Shown here one piece after another: positions 32,545 to 42,934 of a stretch of 64,000 bases of DNA. How positions within the stretch are numbered: position 1 is the first letter of the stretch; each line of letters opens with the position of its first letter. The notes beneath the pieces are model-generated. The model ran no database searches. It was not told where the DNA came from and worked only from the letters and a program-made list of their open reading frames with translations. This stretch comes from Stutzerimonas sp. S1 (GTDB lineage Bacteria; Pseudomonadota; Gammaproteobacteria; Pseudomonadales; Pseudomonadaceae): positions 76,918 to 140,917 of the forward strand of contig NZ_JAOEIY010000007.1 in the NCBI RefSeq assembly GCF_025966695.1, written 5' to 3'. A program made the translations under genes and the position numbers.

Positions 32545-33984
32545 ATGTCCTTCAATATCGGTCTCAGCGGCCTGCGTGCCGCAAGCAAGGATCTCAACGT
32601 CACCGGCAACAACATCGCCAATGCCGGTACGGTCGGCTTCAAGCAGTCGCGCGCGGAGTTTTCTGATGTGTATGCCGCGTCCGTGATGGGCACTGGCAAG
32701 AACCCGCAGGGCAGCGGCGTGCTGATGTCCAACATCTCCCAGCAGTTCAACCAGGGCAACATCAACTACACGCAGAACGCACTGGACCTGGCGATCAACG
32801 GCAACGGCTTCTTCCAGGTCAGCAACAACGGTGCGGTGAGCTATACCCGCGCTGGTTATTTCGGTACTGATCGCGAGGGCTTCCTGGTCGATAATTTCGG
32901 CTACAAGCTGCAGGGCTATCCGGTCGACGGCAATGGCAATCTGCAGAGTGGTGTCGTAGGTGATCTGCAGATCCAGACCACCAATCAGGCACCCAAGGCG
33001 ACCAGCCAGATCAACACAGCGTTTAACCTGAACTCTACGCAGACGTCGCCGGCGACTTGGCAGGCTGCATTCGACAGTTACATCCAGACCAATGCCGTCG
33101 ATCCGGCAAATCCGGATGCAGCCGAGCTGGCTGCGGCAGCGAATGCTGCCGCAGCGACCTTCGACCCTACTGATCCAACGACCTACAACAGCTCTACCTC
33201 GCTGAACATCTACGACTCTCAAGGTAACGCGCATGTCATGACGCAGTACTTCGTCAAGACCGGCGCAAATACTTGGGATATGAAAGTGCTGATCGATGGG
33301 CGTAACCCAGCTGACCCTGCTCAGGAGCCGGCTCAACCCTACGTGATGGGATTGACCTTCGATGCGTCTGGTGCGCTGACCGCAGTCGACAACGGTGGCT
33401 CCGCACTGTTCAGCGTCGCGCCTGACCTGAAGGTGACGCTGAATTCGGCAACAGGCATGCCACCGACAGGTGGCTGGATTCCGGCCATCTCCGATGGGGC
33501 TACTCCGGCAACTTGGTCGGCCAATGGTGCGGTGGCCAATCCTGGCGGAATTGTTCTGGACTTCTCCAAGTCCTCGCAGTACGCCAGCACCTTCGCTGTC
33601 AACAGCGTTGCCCAGGATGGCTACACGACCGGCGAGCTGGCCGGGCTGGAGATCGATGACACCGGCGTGATCTTCGCCCGCTACACCAACGGGCAGTCCA
33701 AGGTGCAGGGACAAATCATTCTTGCCAACTTTGCCAACGTGCAGGGCCTGACGCCGGTGGGCAAGACACAGTGGGTGCAGTCTTTCGAGTCCGGCGAGCC
33801 GGTCGTAGGCACGCCGATGTCCGGAACGCTGGGTGCGTTGCAGGCCGGCGCCTTGGAAGACTCCAACGTCGAACTGTCGGACCAACTGGTCAACCTGATC
33901 GTCGCTCAGCGCAACTATCAGGCGAACGCCAAAACCATCGAAACCGAGAGCGCCATCACGCAGACCATCATCAACCTGCGCTGA
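32545..33984 (+). CDS. flgE: FlgE, flagellar hook protein
   Basis: A 479-residue protein. N-terminal SFNIGLSGLRAASKDLNVTG-NNIANAGTVGFK, flagellin-hook core with a large variable middle domain (about 150-340) and C-terminal helix SNVELSDQLVNLIVAQRNYQANAKT. It ends at a terminator, so flgB-E is one unit. AAAGGAG precedes ATG. Confidence 0.96.
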   Translation: MSFNIGLSGLRAASKDLNVTGNNIANAGTVGFKQSRAEFSDVYAASVMGTGKNPQGSGVLMSNISQQFNQGNINYTQNALDLAINGNGFFQVSNNGAVSYTRAGYFGTDREGFLVDNFGYKLQGYPVDGNGNLQSGVVGDLQIQTTNQAPKATSQINTAFNLNSTQTSPATWQAAFDSYIQTNAVDPANPDAAELAAAANAAAATFDPTDPTTYNSSTSLNIYDSQGNAHVMTQYFVKTGANTWDMKVLIDGRNPADPAQEPAQPYVMGLTFDASGALTAVDNGGSALFSVAPDLKVTLNSATGMPPTGGWIPAISDGATPATWSANGAVANPGGIVLDFSKSSQYASTFAVNSVAQDGYTTGELAGLEIDDTGVIFARYTNGQSKVQGQIILANFANVQGLTPVGKTQWVQSFESGEPVVGTPMSGTLGALQAGALEDSNVELSDQLVNLIVAQRNYQANAKTIETESAITQTIINLR

Positions 33985-34038
33985 TCCTGAGCGGCAAGCC
34001 CGTTGCCGCCACCGGCAGTATTCCGCCGCTCTCTTGAG

Positions 34039-34067
34039 AAAAGGCCCGTCAGGGCCTTTTTCTTTTC
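34039..34067 (+). terminator. Terminator after flgE
   Basis: AAGGCCC-GTCA-GGGCCTT followed by TTTTCTTTT. It splits flgB-E from flgF-L. Confidence 0.88.
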
Positions 34068-34112
34068 TAGAAAAACCTTTTATTTCAATTGCTTGCGCTT
34101 CCATGTGGGCTG

Positions 34113-34128
34113 TGGCACGCGCCTTGCT
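34113..34128 (+). promoter_or_regulatory. Sigma-54 promoter of flgF operon
   Basis: TGGCACGCGCCTTGCT: perfect TGGCACG-N4-TTGCT, 54 bp before flgF. Confidence 0.92.
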
Positions 34129-34181
34129 ATTTCATCGACAACAGAATCGCAAGTGTCAATCTCGCGTCTCGGAGTTTCCCG

Positions 34182-34922
34182 ATGGACAAGATGCTCTATG
34201 TGGCCATGACCGGTGCCAGCCAGAACGCGCGGGCGCAACAGGCCCATGCAAACAACCTGGCGAACATCTCCACGACCGGCTTTCGCCGGGATTTCGAGCA
34301 GGCACGTTCGATGCAAGTGTTCGGCGACAGTTTTCCGGCGCGCGTTTATGCGATGTCGGAGCGTCCGGGAACGGATTTCACTGCCGGTGCGTTGCAGGAA
34401 ACCGGGCGCGACCTGGATGTCGCCGTCGAGGGCGAAGGCTGGATTGCTGTGCAGGCACCGGACGGCGGCGAAGCTTATGTGCGCACCGGCAGCCTGAACA
34501 TCGATGTGCTGGGCATGCTGCGCACTGCCGATGGCATGCCGGTGATGGGTAATGCCGGGCCGATCGCGATTCCACCGGAGGAGAAGGTCGACATCGGCCA
34601 GGACGGCACCATCAGCATTCGCGCCTTGGGCGAAGATCCGAACATTGTCGTCACCGTGGACCGTCTGAAGCTGGTCAACCCTGATCCGCAGCAGCTGGAG
34701 AAAGGCACCGATGGCCTGATCCGCATGAAGGATGGCCAGCCGGTCGAGGCCGACGCCAACGTGCGCGTGACGTCGGGCTTCCTCGAGGCGAGCAACGTCA
34801 ATGCGGTGGCCGAAATGACTTCCATGCTGGCGTTGTCCCGCCAGTTCGAACTGCACGTGAAGATGATGCGCACCGCCGAAGATGATGCGGCTGCCATGGC
34901 TCGCGTTCTGCAAATCAGCTAA
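34182..34922 (+). CDS. flgF: FlgF, proximal rod protein
   Basis: A 246-residue rod protein: MDKMLYVAMTGASQNARAQQ-AHANNLANISTTGF and C-terminal SGFLEASNVNAVAEMTSMLALSR. ATG 34182 by family start; CGGAG upstream. First gene after the sigma-54 promoter. Confidence 0.95.
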   Translation: MDKMLYVAMTGASQNARAQQAHANNLANISTTGFRRDFEQARSMQVFGDSFPARVYAMSERPGTDFTAGALQETGRDLDVAVEGEGWIAVQAPDGGEAYVRTGSLNIDVLGMLRTADGMPVMGNAGPIAIPPEEKVDIGQDGTISIRALGEDPNIVVTVDRLKLVNPDPQQLEKGTDGLIRMKDGQPVEADANVRVTSGFLEASNVNAVAEMTSMLALSRQFELHVKMMRTAEDDAAAMARVLQIS

Positions 34923-34967
34923 CACCAGCGCGTCGCGCCTGATCGCCGGCGCACGAGGAGAAAGCAC

Positions 34968-35753
34968 ATGCTTCCAGCACTTTGGGTCAGTAAAACCGGT
35001 TTGTCCGCTCAGGACATGAACCTGACGACCATCTCCAACAACCTGGCCAACGTGTCGACCACCGGTTTCAAGCGCGACCGTGCCGAGTTCCAGGATCTGC
35101 TCTATCAGATCCGCCGCCAGCCCGGCGGGCAATCCAGCCAGGACAGCGAATTGCCGTCCGGTCTGCAGCTCGGCACCGGGGTGCGTATCACCGGTACGCA
35201 GAAGATCTTCACCGCCGGCAGCCTGCAGACGACCGAGCAGCCGCTGGACATGGCCATCAACGGCCGCGGTTTCTTCCAGGTTCTGCTGCCCGATGGCACG
35301 GTTTCCTATACCCGCGACGGTAGCTTCCATCTGAGCTCCGACGGCCAGATCGTCACCTCCAATGGCTACGCGCTGGAGCCGGCGATCGTCGTGCCGCCGG
35401 AAACCCAGACCTTCACCGTAGGTGAAGACGGCACCGTCTCGGTCACTACGCTGGGCAATGCGCAGCCGCAGATCATTGGCAACATCCAGACCGCCGACTT
35501 CATCAATCCGGCTGGCCTGCAGGCGATGGGCAGCAACCTGTTCCTGGAAACCGCCGCCAGCGGCGCGCCCCAGGTCAGTACGCCGGGGCTGAATGGCCTG
35601 GGTACCGTGCTGCAGAACACACTGGAGAATTCCAACGTCAGCGTGGTGGAGGAGCTGGTCAACATGATCACCACCCAGCGCGCCTACGAGATGAACTCCA
35701 AGGTCATTTCCACCGCCGATCAGATGCTGTCCTTCGTTACCCAGCAGCTGTAA
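34968..35753 (+). CDS. flgG: FlgG, distal rod protein
   Basis: A 261-residue protein: LPALWVSKTGLSAQDMNLTT-ISNNLANVSTTGFKRDRAEFQD and C-terminal LENSNVSVVEELVNMITTQRAYEMNSK. Family length 261. GAGGAG precedes ATG. Confidence 0.97.
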   Translation: MLPALWVSKTGLSAQDMNLTTISNNLANVSTTGFKRDRAEFQDLLYQIRRQPGGQSSQDSELPSGLQLGTGVRITGTQKIFTAGSLQTTEQPLDMAINGRGFFQVLLPDGTVSYTRDGSFHLSSDGQIVTSNGYALEPAIVVPPETQTFTVGEDGTVSVTTLGNAQPQIIGNIQTADFINPAGLQAMGSNLFLETAASGAPQVSTPGLNGLGTVLQNTLENSNVSVVEELVNMITTQRAYEMNSKVISTADQMLSFVTQQL

Positions 35754-35837
35754 GCGCGCGTTAGCCGTTGTTTCAGGGCATGGATAGCTCGCTGTGTCCG
35801 AAGTCGTATCAATGGCCCCGTCAGGGCTGAGGTGTGT

Positions 35838-36533
35838 ATGAGCCGCTTGTTGATCGTTGTCTCGATATCGTCCGCATTGGCGCTGGCCGGCTGCGTGGCG
35901 CCGGCGCCCAAGCCGAACGACCCGTACTACGCGCCGGTGCTGCCGCGTACGCCGCTGCCGGCGGCGCAGAACAACGGTGCGATCTACCAGGCTGGATTCG
36001 AGACCAACCTGTACGACGACCGCAAGGCGTATCGGGTTGGTGACATCATCACCATCACCCTCAACGAGCGAACTCAGGCGAGCAAGAATGCCTCGTCCAA
36101 GCTGTCCAAGGACAGCAGCGCCAATATCGGCCTAGGCTCGCTGTTCGGCGGAGCGGTGTCCATGGCCAACCCGCTGACCGACAACAAGATGACACTCGGT
36201 GCCGAGTACGAAGCCGCCCGGGACACGTCCGGCTCCGGCCAGGCAGGGCAGAGCAACAGCCTGTCCGGCTCGATCACCGTGACGGTGTCCGAGGTCCTGC
36301 CCAACGGCATTCTGGCGGTGCGTGGCGAGAAGTGGATGACGCTCAATACCGGCGATGAGCTGGTGCGCATTGCAGGTTTGGTGCGTTCGGACGATATCGC
36401 TACGGATAACACGGTGCCGTCGACGCGGATTGCCGACGCGCGAATCACCTATTCGGGCACCGGAGCCTTCGCCGATGCCAGCCAGCCGGGTTGGCTGGAT
36501 CGTTTCTTCATCAGCCCGTTGTGGCCGTTCTGA
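35838..36533 (+). CDS. flgH: FlgH, L-ring lipoprotein
   Basis: A 231-residue outer-membrane lipoprotein. Lipobox LAGC (residues about 16-19: [13 protein letters not shown]), core with [29 protein letters not shown] and [17 protein letters not shown], end [17 protein letters not shown] ... WPF. ATG 35838 rather than the upstream GTGs. Confidence 0.95.
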   Translation: MSRLLIVVSISSALALAGCVAPAPKPNDPYYAPVLPRTPLPAAQNNGAIYQAGFETNLYDDRKAYRVGDIITITLNERTQASKNASSKLSKDSSANIGLGSLFGGAVSMANPLTDNKMTLGAEYEAARDTSGSGQAGQSNSLSGSITVTVSEVLPNGILAVRGEKWMTLNTGDELVRIAGLVRSDDIATDNTVPSTRIADARITYSGTGAFADASQPGWLDRFFISPLWPF

Positions 36534-36547
36534 CCGGGAGCCTGCTC

Positions 36548-37648
36548 ATGTTACGAAAACTGTTCGTGCTGCTTGGCCTGTCGGTCATGGCGATGGCCGC
36601 GCAGGCTGAGCGCCTCAAGGACGTTGCGACCATCAATGGCGTGCGGAGCAACCAGCTGATCGGCTACGGGCTGGTGGTCGGCCTGAATGGCAGTGGTGAT
36701 CAGACCACCCAGACGCCATTTACCGTGCAGACCTTCAACAACATGATGGCGCAGTTCGGCATCAAGGTACCGGCCGGCGGCAATGTGCAGCTGAAGAACG
36801 TCGCTGCGGTATCCATCCATGCCGAGCTGCCGCCGTTCGCCAAGCCCGGCCAGACCATCGATATCACCGTATCCTCCATCGGCAATGCCAAAAGCTTGCG
36901 CGGCGGTAGCCTGCTGATGGCGCCGCTCAAGGGGATCGACGGCAACGTCTATGCCATCGCTCAGGGCAACCTGGTGGTCGGTGGCTTCGATGCTGGTGGT
37001 GCCGATGGCTCGCGAATCACCGTCAACGTACCGTCGGCTGGGCGGATTCCCGGCGGGGCTACGGTCGAGCGACCGGTGCCCAGCGGCTTCAACCAGGGCA
37101 ATACGCTGACCCTTAACCTCAACCGCCCGGACTTCACCACGGCGAAGAACATCGTCGACCAGATCAATGATCTGCTCGGTCCAGGCGTGGCGCAGGCGCT
37201 GGATGGCGGTTCGATCAGCGTCAGCGCGCCGCTGGACCCGAGCCAGCGGGTGGATTACCTGTCGATCCTGGAGAATCTCGAGGTCGATGTCGGCCAGGCG
37301 GTGGCCAAGGTCATCATCAACTCGCGTACCGGCACCATTGTGATCGGTCAGAACGTGCGGGTTCAGCCGGCGGCCGTTACGCATGGCAGCCTGACAGTGA
37401 CCATCACCGAGGACCCCCAAGTCAGCCAGCCCAACCCACTGTCGGACGGGCAGACTGTCGTGGTGCCGAACTCCAAGGTCAAGGCCGAAGAGGAAGCCAA
37501 GCCGATGTTCAAGTTCGGCCCCGGCACCACGCTGGATGAAATTGTGCGTGCGGTGAATCAGGTGGGCGCTGCTCCCAGCGATCTGATGGCGATTCTTGAG
37601 GCGCTCAAGCAGGCCGGGGCGCTGCAAGCCGACCTGATCGTGATTTAA
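36548..37648 (+). CDS. flgI: FlgI, P-ring protein
   Basis: A 366-residue periplasmic protein. Signal peptide ([20 protein letters not shown]), then [33 protein letters not shown], and the family end [35 protein letters not shown]. It needs FlgA for ring assembly. 14 bp after flgH. Confidence 0.96.
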   Translation: MLRKLFVLLGLSVMAMAAQAERLKDVATINGVRSNQLIGYGLVVGLNGSGDQTTQTPFTVQTFNNMMAQFGIKVPAGGNVQLKNVAAVSIHAELPPFAKPGQTIDITVSSIGNAKSLRGGSLLMAPLKGIDGNVYAIAQGNLVVGGFDAGGADGSRITVNVPSAGRIPGGATVERPVPSGFNQGNTLTLNLNRPDFTTAKNIVDQINDLLGPGVAQALDGGSISVSAPLDPSQRVDYLSILENLEVDVGQAVAKVIINSRTGTIVIGQNVRVQPAAVTHGSLTVTITEDPQVSQPNPLSDGQTVVVPNSKVKAEEEAKPMFKFGPGTTLDEIVRAVNQVGAAPSDLMAILEALKQAGALQADLIVI

Positions 37649-37660
37649 GGGCTAACGGAT

Positions 37661-38845
37661 ATGGACACTCGTCTTGGCGCCGGCGGGCGCGGCGTCGACA
37701 GCGGCAGTTACACCGATCTGAACCGCCTCAACCAGCTGAAGGTGGGCAAGGATCGTGATGGCGAAGAAAACGTGCGCAAGGTTGCGCAGGAATTCGAGTC
37801 GCTGTTTCTCAACGAGATGCTCAAGTCGATGCGCTCGGCGAACGCGGTGCTGGCCGAGGACAGCCCGTTCAACAGCCAGGCCGCCAAGCAGTATCAGGAA
37901 ATGTATGACCAGCAGTTGTCGGTCAGTCTGTCCAAAGAGGGCGGTGGTATCGGCCTTGCCGATGTACTGGTGCGGCAGTTGAGCAAGCAGACCGAATCGG
38001 TCACTCGTGCCAACCCCTTCGCTCAGGTCGCCGCGACCGAGGGCGCGAGCTGGCCGAGCAAACCGGCAGCGGCCGCCGAAACGGCGCGTGACGATTCGCG
38101 CCTGCTCAACCAGCGCCGTCTCGCCCTGCCGGGCAAGCTCAGCGAGCGCCAGGTCGCCAATGTTTCGGCAACCGACTCCGCCGCTGCAACGCCGGCGCTG
38201 GTGTCCGATGGCAAGCCGCTGGTCGATCTCGACTGGAAGCCGGCCACTGCCTTCGCCGCGCCACAGGACAAGTCTCTGATCATCAATGGCGAGCCGTCGA
38301 ACGCGCCGCGCTCGCCAAGCAAGACCCGCTTCAGCTCGCCGGAAGAGTTCATCACCACCATGCTGCCGATGGCCGAGAAGGCCGCCGAGCGCCTTGGCGT
38401 GGAGCCGCGTTACCTGGTGGCTCAGGCCGCGCTGGAAACTGGCTGGGGCAAATCGATGATCCGGCAGCGCGACGGCAGCAACAGCCATAACTTGTTCGGT
38501 ATCAAGGCCACCGGGTGGCAAGGTGAGTCCGCGTCGGCGACCACCACGGAATACGTCAATGGCAAGGCGACCCGACAAGTCGCAGGCTTTCGTGCCTACG
38601 ACTCCTTCGAGCAGAGTTTTAACGACTTCGTCAGCCTGCTGGAGAACAACGACCGCTACCGGACCGCCATCCAGGTCGCCAGCAGTTCCGGCGACTCGGA
38701 GCGCTTCGTCAAGGAGCTGCAGAAGGCTGGCTACGCAACCGACCCGCAATACGCGCGCAAGATCAGCCAGATCGCGCGCAAGATGCAGACCTATCAGACC
38801 GTCGCCGACGCAGGTTCGGCGCCCGCCATGCGGACCAGAGGCTAA
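37661..38845 (+). CDS. flgJ: FlgJ, rod-cap and muramidase
   Basis: A 394-residue two-domain protein. N-terminal rod-cap domain (about 30-110: FESLFLNEMLKSMRSANAVL, MYDQQLSVSLSKEGGGIGLA), Ala/Pro linker, then a C-terminal glucosaminidase (about 220-380) with the catalytic glutamate in LVAQAALETGWGKS and NLFGIKA. It cuts peptidoglycan so the rod can pass. Confidence 0.95.
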   Translation: MDTRLGAGGRGVDSGSYTDLNRLNQLKVGKDRDGEENVRKVAQEFESLFLNEMLKSMRSANAVLAEDSPFNSQAAKQYQEMYDQQLSVSLSKEGGGIGLADVLVRQLSKQTESVTRANPFAQVAATEGASWPSKPAAAAETARDDSRLLNQRRLALPGKLSERQVANVSATDSAAATPALVSDGKPLVDLDWKPATAFAAPQDKSLIINGEPSNAPRSPSKTRFSSPEEFITTMLPMAEKAAERLGVEPRYLVAQAALETGWGKSMIRQRDGSNSHNLFGIKATGWQGESASATTTEYVNGKATRQVAGFRAYDSFEQSFNDFVSLLENNDRYRTAIQVASSSGDSERFVKELQKAGYATDPQYARKISQIARKMQTYQTVADAGSAPAMRTRG

Positions 38846-38848
38846 TTC

Positions 38849-40888
38849 ATGGCTGACTTACTCAACATTGGCCTGTCCGGCCTCTCTGCCAGCAAGACCC
38901 AACTGTCCATCACCGGCCATAACATCACCAACGTCAATACGCCGGGTTTCTCTCGCCAGGATGCGACCCAGGCGACCCGCTCGGCGCAGTTCAGCGGCGC
39001 TGGTTATATCGGCTCGGGCACGACGCTGGTCGACGTCCGCCGCAGCTACAGCGAGTTCCTCACCAGTCAGCTGCGCAGCAGCACCTCGCTGAACAGCGAC
39101 GTCGCAGCCTACAAGAGCCAGATCGACCAGCTCGACTCCCTGCTGGCGGGCACCACCACGGGCATCACGCCGTCGCTGCAGAGCTTCTTCTCGGCACTGC
39201 AGACCGCTGCCGAAGACCCGGCCAACATCCCGGCTAGACAGCTGGTACTGGCTGAGGCCGAAGGACTGGCGCGGCGTTTCAACACTGTCTACGACCGCCT
39301 TGCCGAGCAGAACAGCTTCACCAACAAGCAGATGGCGGCGGTGACCGACCAGGTCAACCGGCTGGCCGGCAGCATCGGCAGCCTGAACGAAGCCATCGCG
39401 GTCGCTGCCGCCAATGGCAAGCAGCCGAACGATCTGCTCGACGCGCGTGACGAGGCGGTGCGAGAGCTCTCTACCTACATCGGCGTGACGGTCGTGCCGC
39501 AGGATGACAGCAGCTTCAACGTATTCATTGGCAGCGGTCAGCCGCTGGTGGTCGGCAGTAGTGTGGCCCGCCTGGAGGTTGTGCCGGGGCAGAGCGATCC
39601 CAATCGCCATGAAGTGCAATTCATCAGCGGTGGCTCGCGGCAGGGCATTACGTCGCAGATCACCGGTGGCGAGCTCGGCGGGTTGATTCGCTATCGCAGT
39701 GAAGTGCTGGACTCCACGATGAACTCGCTGGGCCGCTTGGCGGTGGCAGTGAGCGATCAGGTCAACAGCCAGCTGGGGCAGGGGCTGGATCTGAAGGGCA
39801 ATGTGGGTTCAGCGCTGTTTGGCGATTACAACGACGAGGCGCTGGCCCGGCTGCGTGTCAACGCGTTTGCCGGCAACAGCAATGCACAGCCGTTGCTGGA
39901 GATCACGGACACAAGTTCGCTGACCACCAGCGACTATCTGATGGAGTATGACGGGACCGCTTACACGGTTCGGCGCTTGAGCGACAACCAGCCCATGACG
40001 GTCACCGACAGCGTTCCCTCGGGAACACTGTCCATCACCGATAAGAATGGCCAGGATCAGGGTTTCCAGATTCAGCTCGGTACGCCGCTGCCGGCTACCG
40101 GGGACAAGTTCACCTTGCAGCCTACGCGCCGCGGTGCGACCGATATAACAGCGATTCTCGATCAGGCGGACCAACTCGCCTTCGCGGCGCCGATGCGTGC
40201 CGAGAGCAATCTGCAGAACAGCGGGACCGGGCTCATCGGCCAGCCTGATCTGGTTGCCGGGCCATCACCGATCGACAAGGCTACGCTGAGCGCGGCAAGC
40301 CTTTCCCTCGATGTGACGCTCAGCGCGGACGGCAAAACCTATACTTTGAGTGATCCCCTGCCGGCCGGTTGGTCCTACGTGGACAATGAGGGTGCTCCGC
40401 TGACGCCGGCGCCGACTTTCGCGTCGGGCAATACCAATACGGTGCGCCTGGCGTATACGGCGGGTGCCGACACGTATCGGTTCGAGCTCTCGATGAGTGG
40501 CCGGCCAGCGAACAATGATCAGTTCAGCCTCACTTTCAACCAGAGTGGCGTGTCCGATAACCGCAACGCTTTGAAGCTGGTGGATCTGCAGAGCAAGCAG
40601 ACCATCGGTGTCGATGATGCGATTGCCGGTAGCGGCGCCAGCTTCACCGACAGCTACGGCGAACTGGTGGAGCGGGTAGGCACGCTGACAGCGCAGGCGC
40701 GCCTGGACAGCGAGGCCACTGGCGCGATTCTCAAGCAAGCGACTGACAACCGTGACTCGCTCTCTGCGGTGAACCTCGATGAGGAAGCCGCCAACCTGAT
40801 CAAGTTCGAGCAGTACTACAACGCCTCGGCGCAGATCATTCAAGTTGCGCGCTCGCTGTTCGATACATTGATCAGCACCTTCAGGTAA
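38849..40888 (+). CDS. flgK: FlgK, hook-filament junction protein 1
   Basis: A 679-residue protein, normal for pseudomonads. N-terminal LLNIGLSGLSASKTQLSITG-HNITNVNTPGFSRQ, long variable middle domains, C-terminal VNLDEEAANLIKFEQYYNASAQII. It is secreted by the flagellar system with FlgN help. 3 bp after flgJ stop region. Confidence 0.95.
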   Translation: MADLLNIGLSGLSASKTQLSITGHNITNVNTPGFSRQDATQATRSAQFSGAGYIGSGTTLVDVRRSYSEFLTSQLRSSTSLNSDVAAYKSQIDQLDSLLAGTTTGITPSLQSFFSALQTAAEDPANIPARQLVLAEAEGLARRFNTVYDRLAEQNSFTNKQMAAVTDQVNRLAGSIGSLNEAIAVAAANGKQPNDLLDARDEAVRELSTYIGVTVVPQDDSSFNVFIGSGQPLVVGSSVARLEVVPGQSDPNRHEVQFISGGSRQGITSQITGGELGGLIRYRSEVLDSTMNSLGRLAVAVSDQVNSQLGQGLDLKGNVGSALFGDYNDEALARLRVNAFAGNSNAQPLLEITDTSSLTTSDYLMEYDGTAYTVRRLSDNQPMTVTDSVPSGTLSITDKNGQDQGFQIQLGTPLPATGDKFTLQPTRRGATDITAILDQADQLAFAAPMRAESNLQNSGTGLIGQPDLVAGPSPIDKATLSAASLSLDVTLSADGKTYTLSDPLPAGWSYVDNEGAPLTPAPTFASGNTNTVRLAYTAGADTYRFELSMSGRPANNDQFSLTFNQSGVSDNRNALKLVDLQSKQTIGVDDAIAGSGASFTDSYGELVERVGTLTAQARLDSEATGAILKQATDNRDSLSAVNLDEEAANLIKFEQYYNASAQIIQVARSLFDTLISTFR

Positions 40889-40899
40889 CAGGCCTACTC

Positions 40900-42129
40900 A
40901 TGCGCATATCGACCTTGCAAGCATTCAACAATGGTGTCGCTGGCCTGCAGCGCAACTATGCGAACGCGACGCGAACCCAGGAGCAGATCAGCACCGGCAA
41001 CCGCATTCTCACGCCCGCCGACGATCCGGTCGCCTCGGTGCGTCTGCTGCAGCTGGAGCAGCAACAGAACGTACTGAGCCAGTACGATGCAAACCTGACT
41101 GCGGCAAAGAACAGCCTGACCCAGGAAGAAGTCACGCTCAACTCGGTCAATACGATCCTTCAGCGCGTGCGCGAACTCGCGGTTCAAGCTGGCAATGGAG
41201 GCTTGGATCCTCAGGATCGTGCATCCATCGCTGCCGAACTCGGCGAGCGCGAAGATGAACTGCTGTCGCTGATGAACACCCGCAATGCGCGCGGCGAGTA
41301 TCTGTTCTCCGGTTTCCAGGGCAAGGCACAGCCATTCGTGCGGCTGGATAATGGCACTTACGAGTATCGCGGCGACGAGGGGCAGCGAAACCTGCAGATC
41401 GCCAGCTCGCTGAACATTCCGATCAGCGACAATGGCAAAAGCGTGTTCGAAAGCGTCGTCAACGCTGGTCGACTCGCCGTGGATAATCCCGCGGCTCTTG
41501 GTTTCCCCGTTTCTTCCCCGTTGGTCAGCGATGAAGTCGCCTTTGCGAACTACCGCGGCATTCGAGTGGATTTCGATGCCGCGGATGCAAGCAAATACGA
41601 GGTGTTCGGATTGCCGAAGGATGGTGGGGCGGAAGTTTCGCTCGGGACCGGCAGCCTGGATAGCGACAGTGAGACCGATGACAAATTGGTATTTGGTGGG
41701 GTGACGCTGTTCGTCGGTGGCCAACCGACGGCTGGTGCGTCGATCACAGTACAGGGGAAGGTGCCTGCGGAGGAGAAGCAGGGCATTCTCAATACCATTG
41801 CAAATCTGCGTCTCGCGTTGGAGAACCCAATGTCGACCAACGGGGAAGTTCGCGATGCGGTAGCCGAGGGGCTGACCAACCTCGACAACGGTATGATCAG
41901 CGTCGATGCGGCACGGGGCAACATCGGCGCTCGGTTGAATGTCATCGAAACTACCCAGACCGACAACGCCGATGTAACGCTGGTAAACAAGTCGGTCCAG
42001 GCCGAGCTGAAGGAGCTGGACTACGCCGAGGCACTGTCGCGCTTGTCTTTCCAGACCGTGATTCTGGAGGCTGCTCAGCAGAGCTATGTGAAGATCAGTG
42101 GGCTCAACCTGTTCAATGCGATGAGATAG
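40900..42129 (+). CDS. flgL: FlgL, hook-filament junction protein 3
   Basis: A 409-residue flagellin-like protein: MRISTLQAFNNGVAGLQRNY-ANATRTQEQISTGNRILTPADDP and C-terminal LDYAEALSRLSFQTVILEAAQQSYVKIS. 11 bp after flgK; a terminator follows and closes the flgF-L operon. Confidence 0.95.
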   Translation: MRISTLQAFNNGVAGLQRNYANATRTQEQISTGNRILTPADDPVASVRLLQLEQQQNVLSQYDANLTAAKNSLTQEEVTLNSVNTILQRVRELAVQAGNGGLDPQDRASIAAELGEREDELLSLMNTRNARGEYLFSGFQGKAQPFVRLDNGTYEYRGDEGQRNLQIASSLNIPISDNGKSVFESVVNAGRLAVDNPAALGFPVSSPLVSDEVAFANYRGIRVDFDAADASKYEVFGLPKDGGAEVSLGTGSLDSDSETDDKLVFGGVTLFVGGQPTAGASITVQGKVPAEEKQGILNTIANLRLALENPMSTNGEVRDAVAEGLTNLDNGMISVDAARGNIGARLNVIETTQTDNADVTLVNKSVQAELKELDYAEALSRLSFQTVILEAAQQSYVKISGLNLFNAMR

Positions 42130-42141
42130 CACCCCGATATG

Positions 42142-42173
42142 ACGAGGTTCGCAAAGTTCGCACCTCGTTTTTG
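42142..42173 (+). terminator. Terminator after flgL
   Basis: ACGAGGT and ACCTCGT, 7-bp perfect stem with a 13-nt loop, then TTTTT. Confidence 0.78.
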
Positions 42174-42253
42174 ACTTCGGTGGGAGGCTGTCTAAATTGA
42201 GCTGGCCGCGGAGCAGGATGTCCCGCGGTGTCTAGCCAATATTTCATAAGGAT

Positions 42254-42568
42254 ATGAACATGACCAGAGCGTTTCTTTCCGCGGTAGCCTTCGCGTTGCT
42301 GACCAGCATCTCCGTTCCGGGCTATGCAGCCAGCAAGGTTCAGCAGGATACCCCCAAAGCCACCGTCGAAGTGGCCGCCGTCAAGCTCAACAGCGCCGAT
42401 GCGGAAACGCTGACGCGAGAGTTGAAAGGCATTGGTCCGGCCAAGGCCAAAGCGATCATTGCTTACCGTGACGCCCACGGTCCTTTCCAGTCCATCGACG
42501 AGTTGCTCGAAGTGAAGGGCATCGGTGCGGCGACTCTAGACAAGAATCGCGCCAAGCTGAGCCTATAA
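42254..42568 (+). CDS. ComEA-like helix-hairpin-helix secreted protein
   Basis: A 104-residue protein. Signal peptide ending GYAAS, a short polar linker, then a ComEA-type double HhH domain: VKLNSADAETLTRELKGIGP-AKAKAIIAYRDAHGPF and IDELLEVKGIGAATLDKNRA. It may bind DNA in the periplasm and aid uptake; P. stutzeri is naturally competent, so that role is plausible. Start ATG 42254, or 42260 (MTRAFL). Confidence 0.88.
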   Translation: MNMTRAFLSAVAFALLTSISVPGYAASKVQQDTPKATVEVAAVKLNSADAETLTRELKGIGPAKAKAIIAYRDAHGPFQSIDELLEVKGIGAATLDKNRAKLSL

Positions 42569-42934
42569 CTGTAAGCTGGAGCGAGCTGCAATGGCTCGCT
42601 TCTCCCATCGCTGATAAACCCGGCTCACGCCGAACCCCGTCTATGTAAATCAGTCAAAACGCTATCGAAAAAGCGTTGACATATGACGGTTATGCACATT
42701 CCAAACAGCCAGCAGGCCTGTCCTCCCGTACTTACTTATGCTGCTTGCCGATATCCGGTAAATCCTTATTTATCAATTAGTTGAGTGGCTGCGCAAAAAA
42801 GAGTCGATCTGTCTCTGAAGCCCATGAGCTGGGCGTTTCGGGCAGTCATCCATAAACTGTTCACAAGGTTATCCACAGCTTCGGTGGATAACCCCTCGCC
42901 ATGCAGCAATACCGCCACTTTGGAGGGTTTCGAC

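Noticed and set aside
32542-34104. 520-codon open frame antisense to flgE
   Set aside because: Shadow of GC-rich codon bias; no ribosome-binding site, Arg/His/Val-rich nonsense, and flgE is certain.
34080-35330. 416-codon open frame antisense to flgF and flgG
   Set aside because: Spans two sure genes on the other strand and has no family resemblance.
36551-37627. 358-codon open frame antisense to flgI
   Set aside because: Same codon-bias artefact; FlgI is conserved over its full length.
42569-42934. Longer start for the DUF1232 gene (from 42785)
   Set aside because: The extra residues are not family-like, and a strong TGGAGGG site fits the GTG at 42935.
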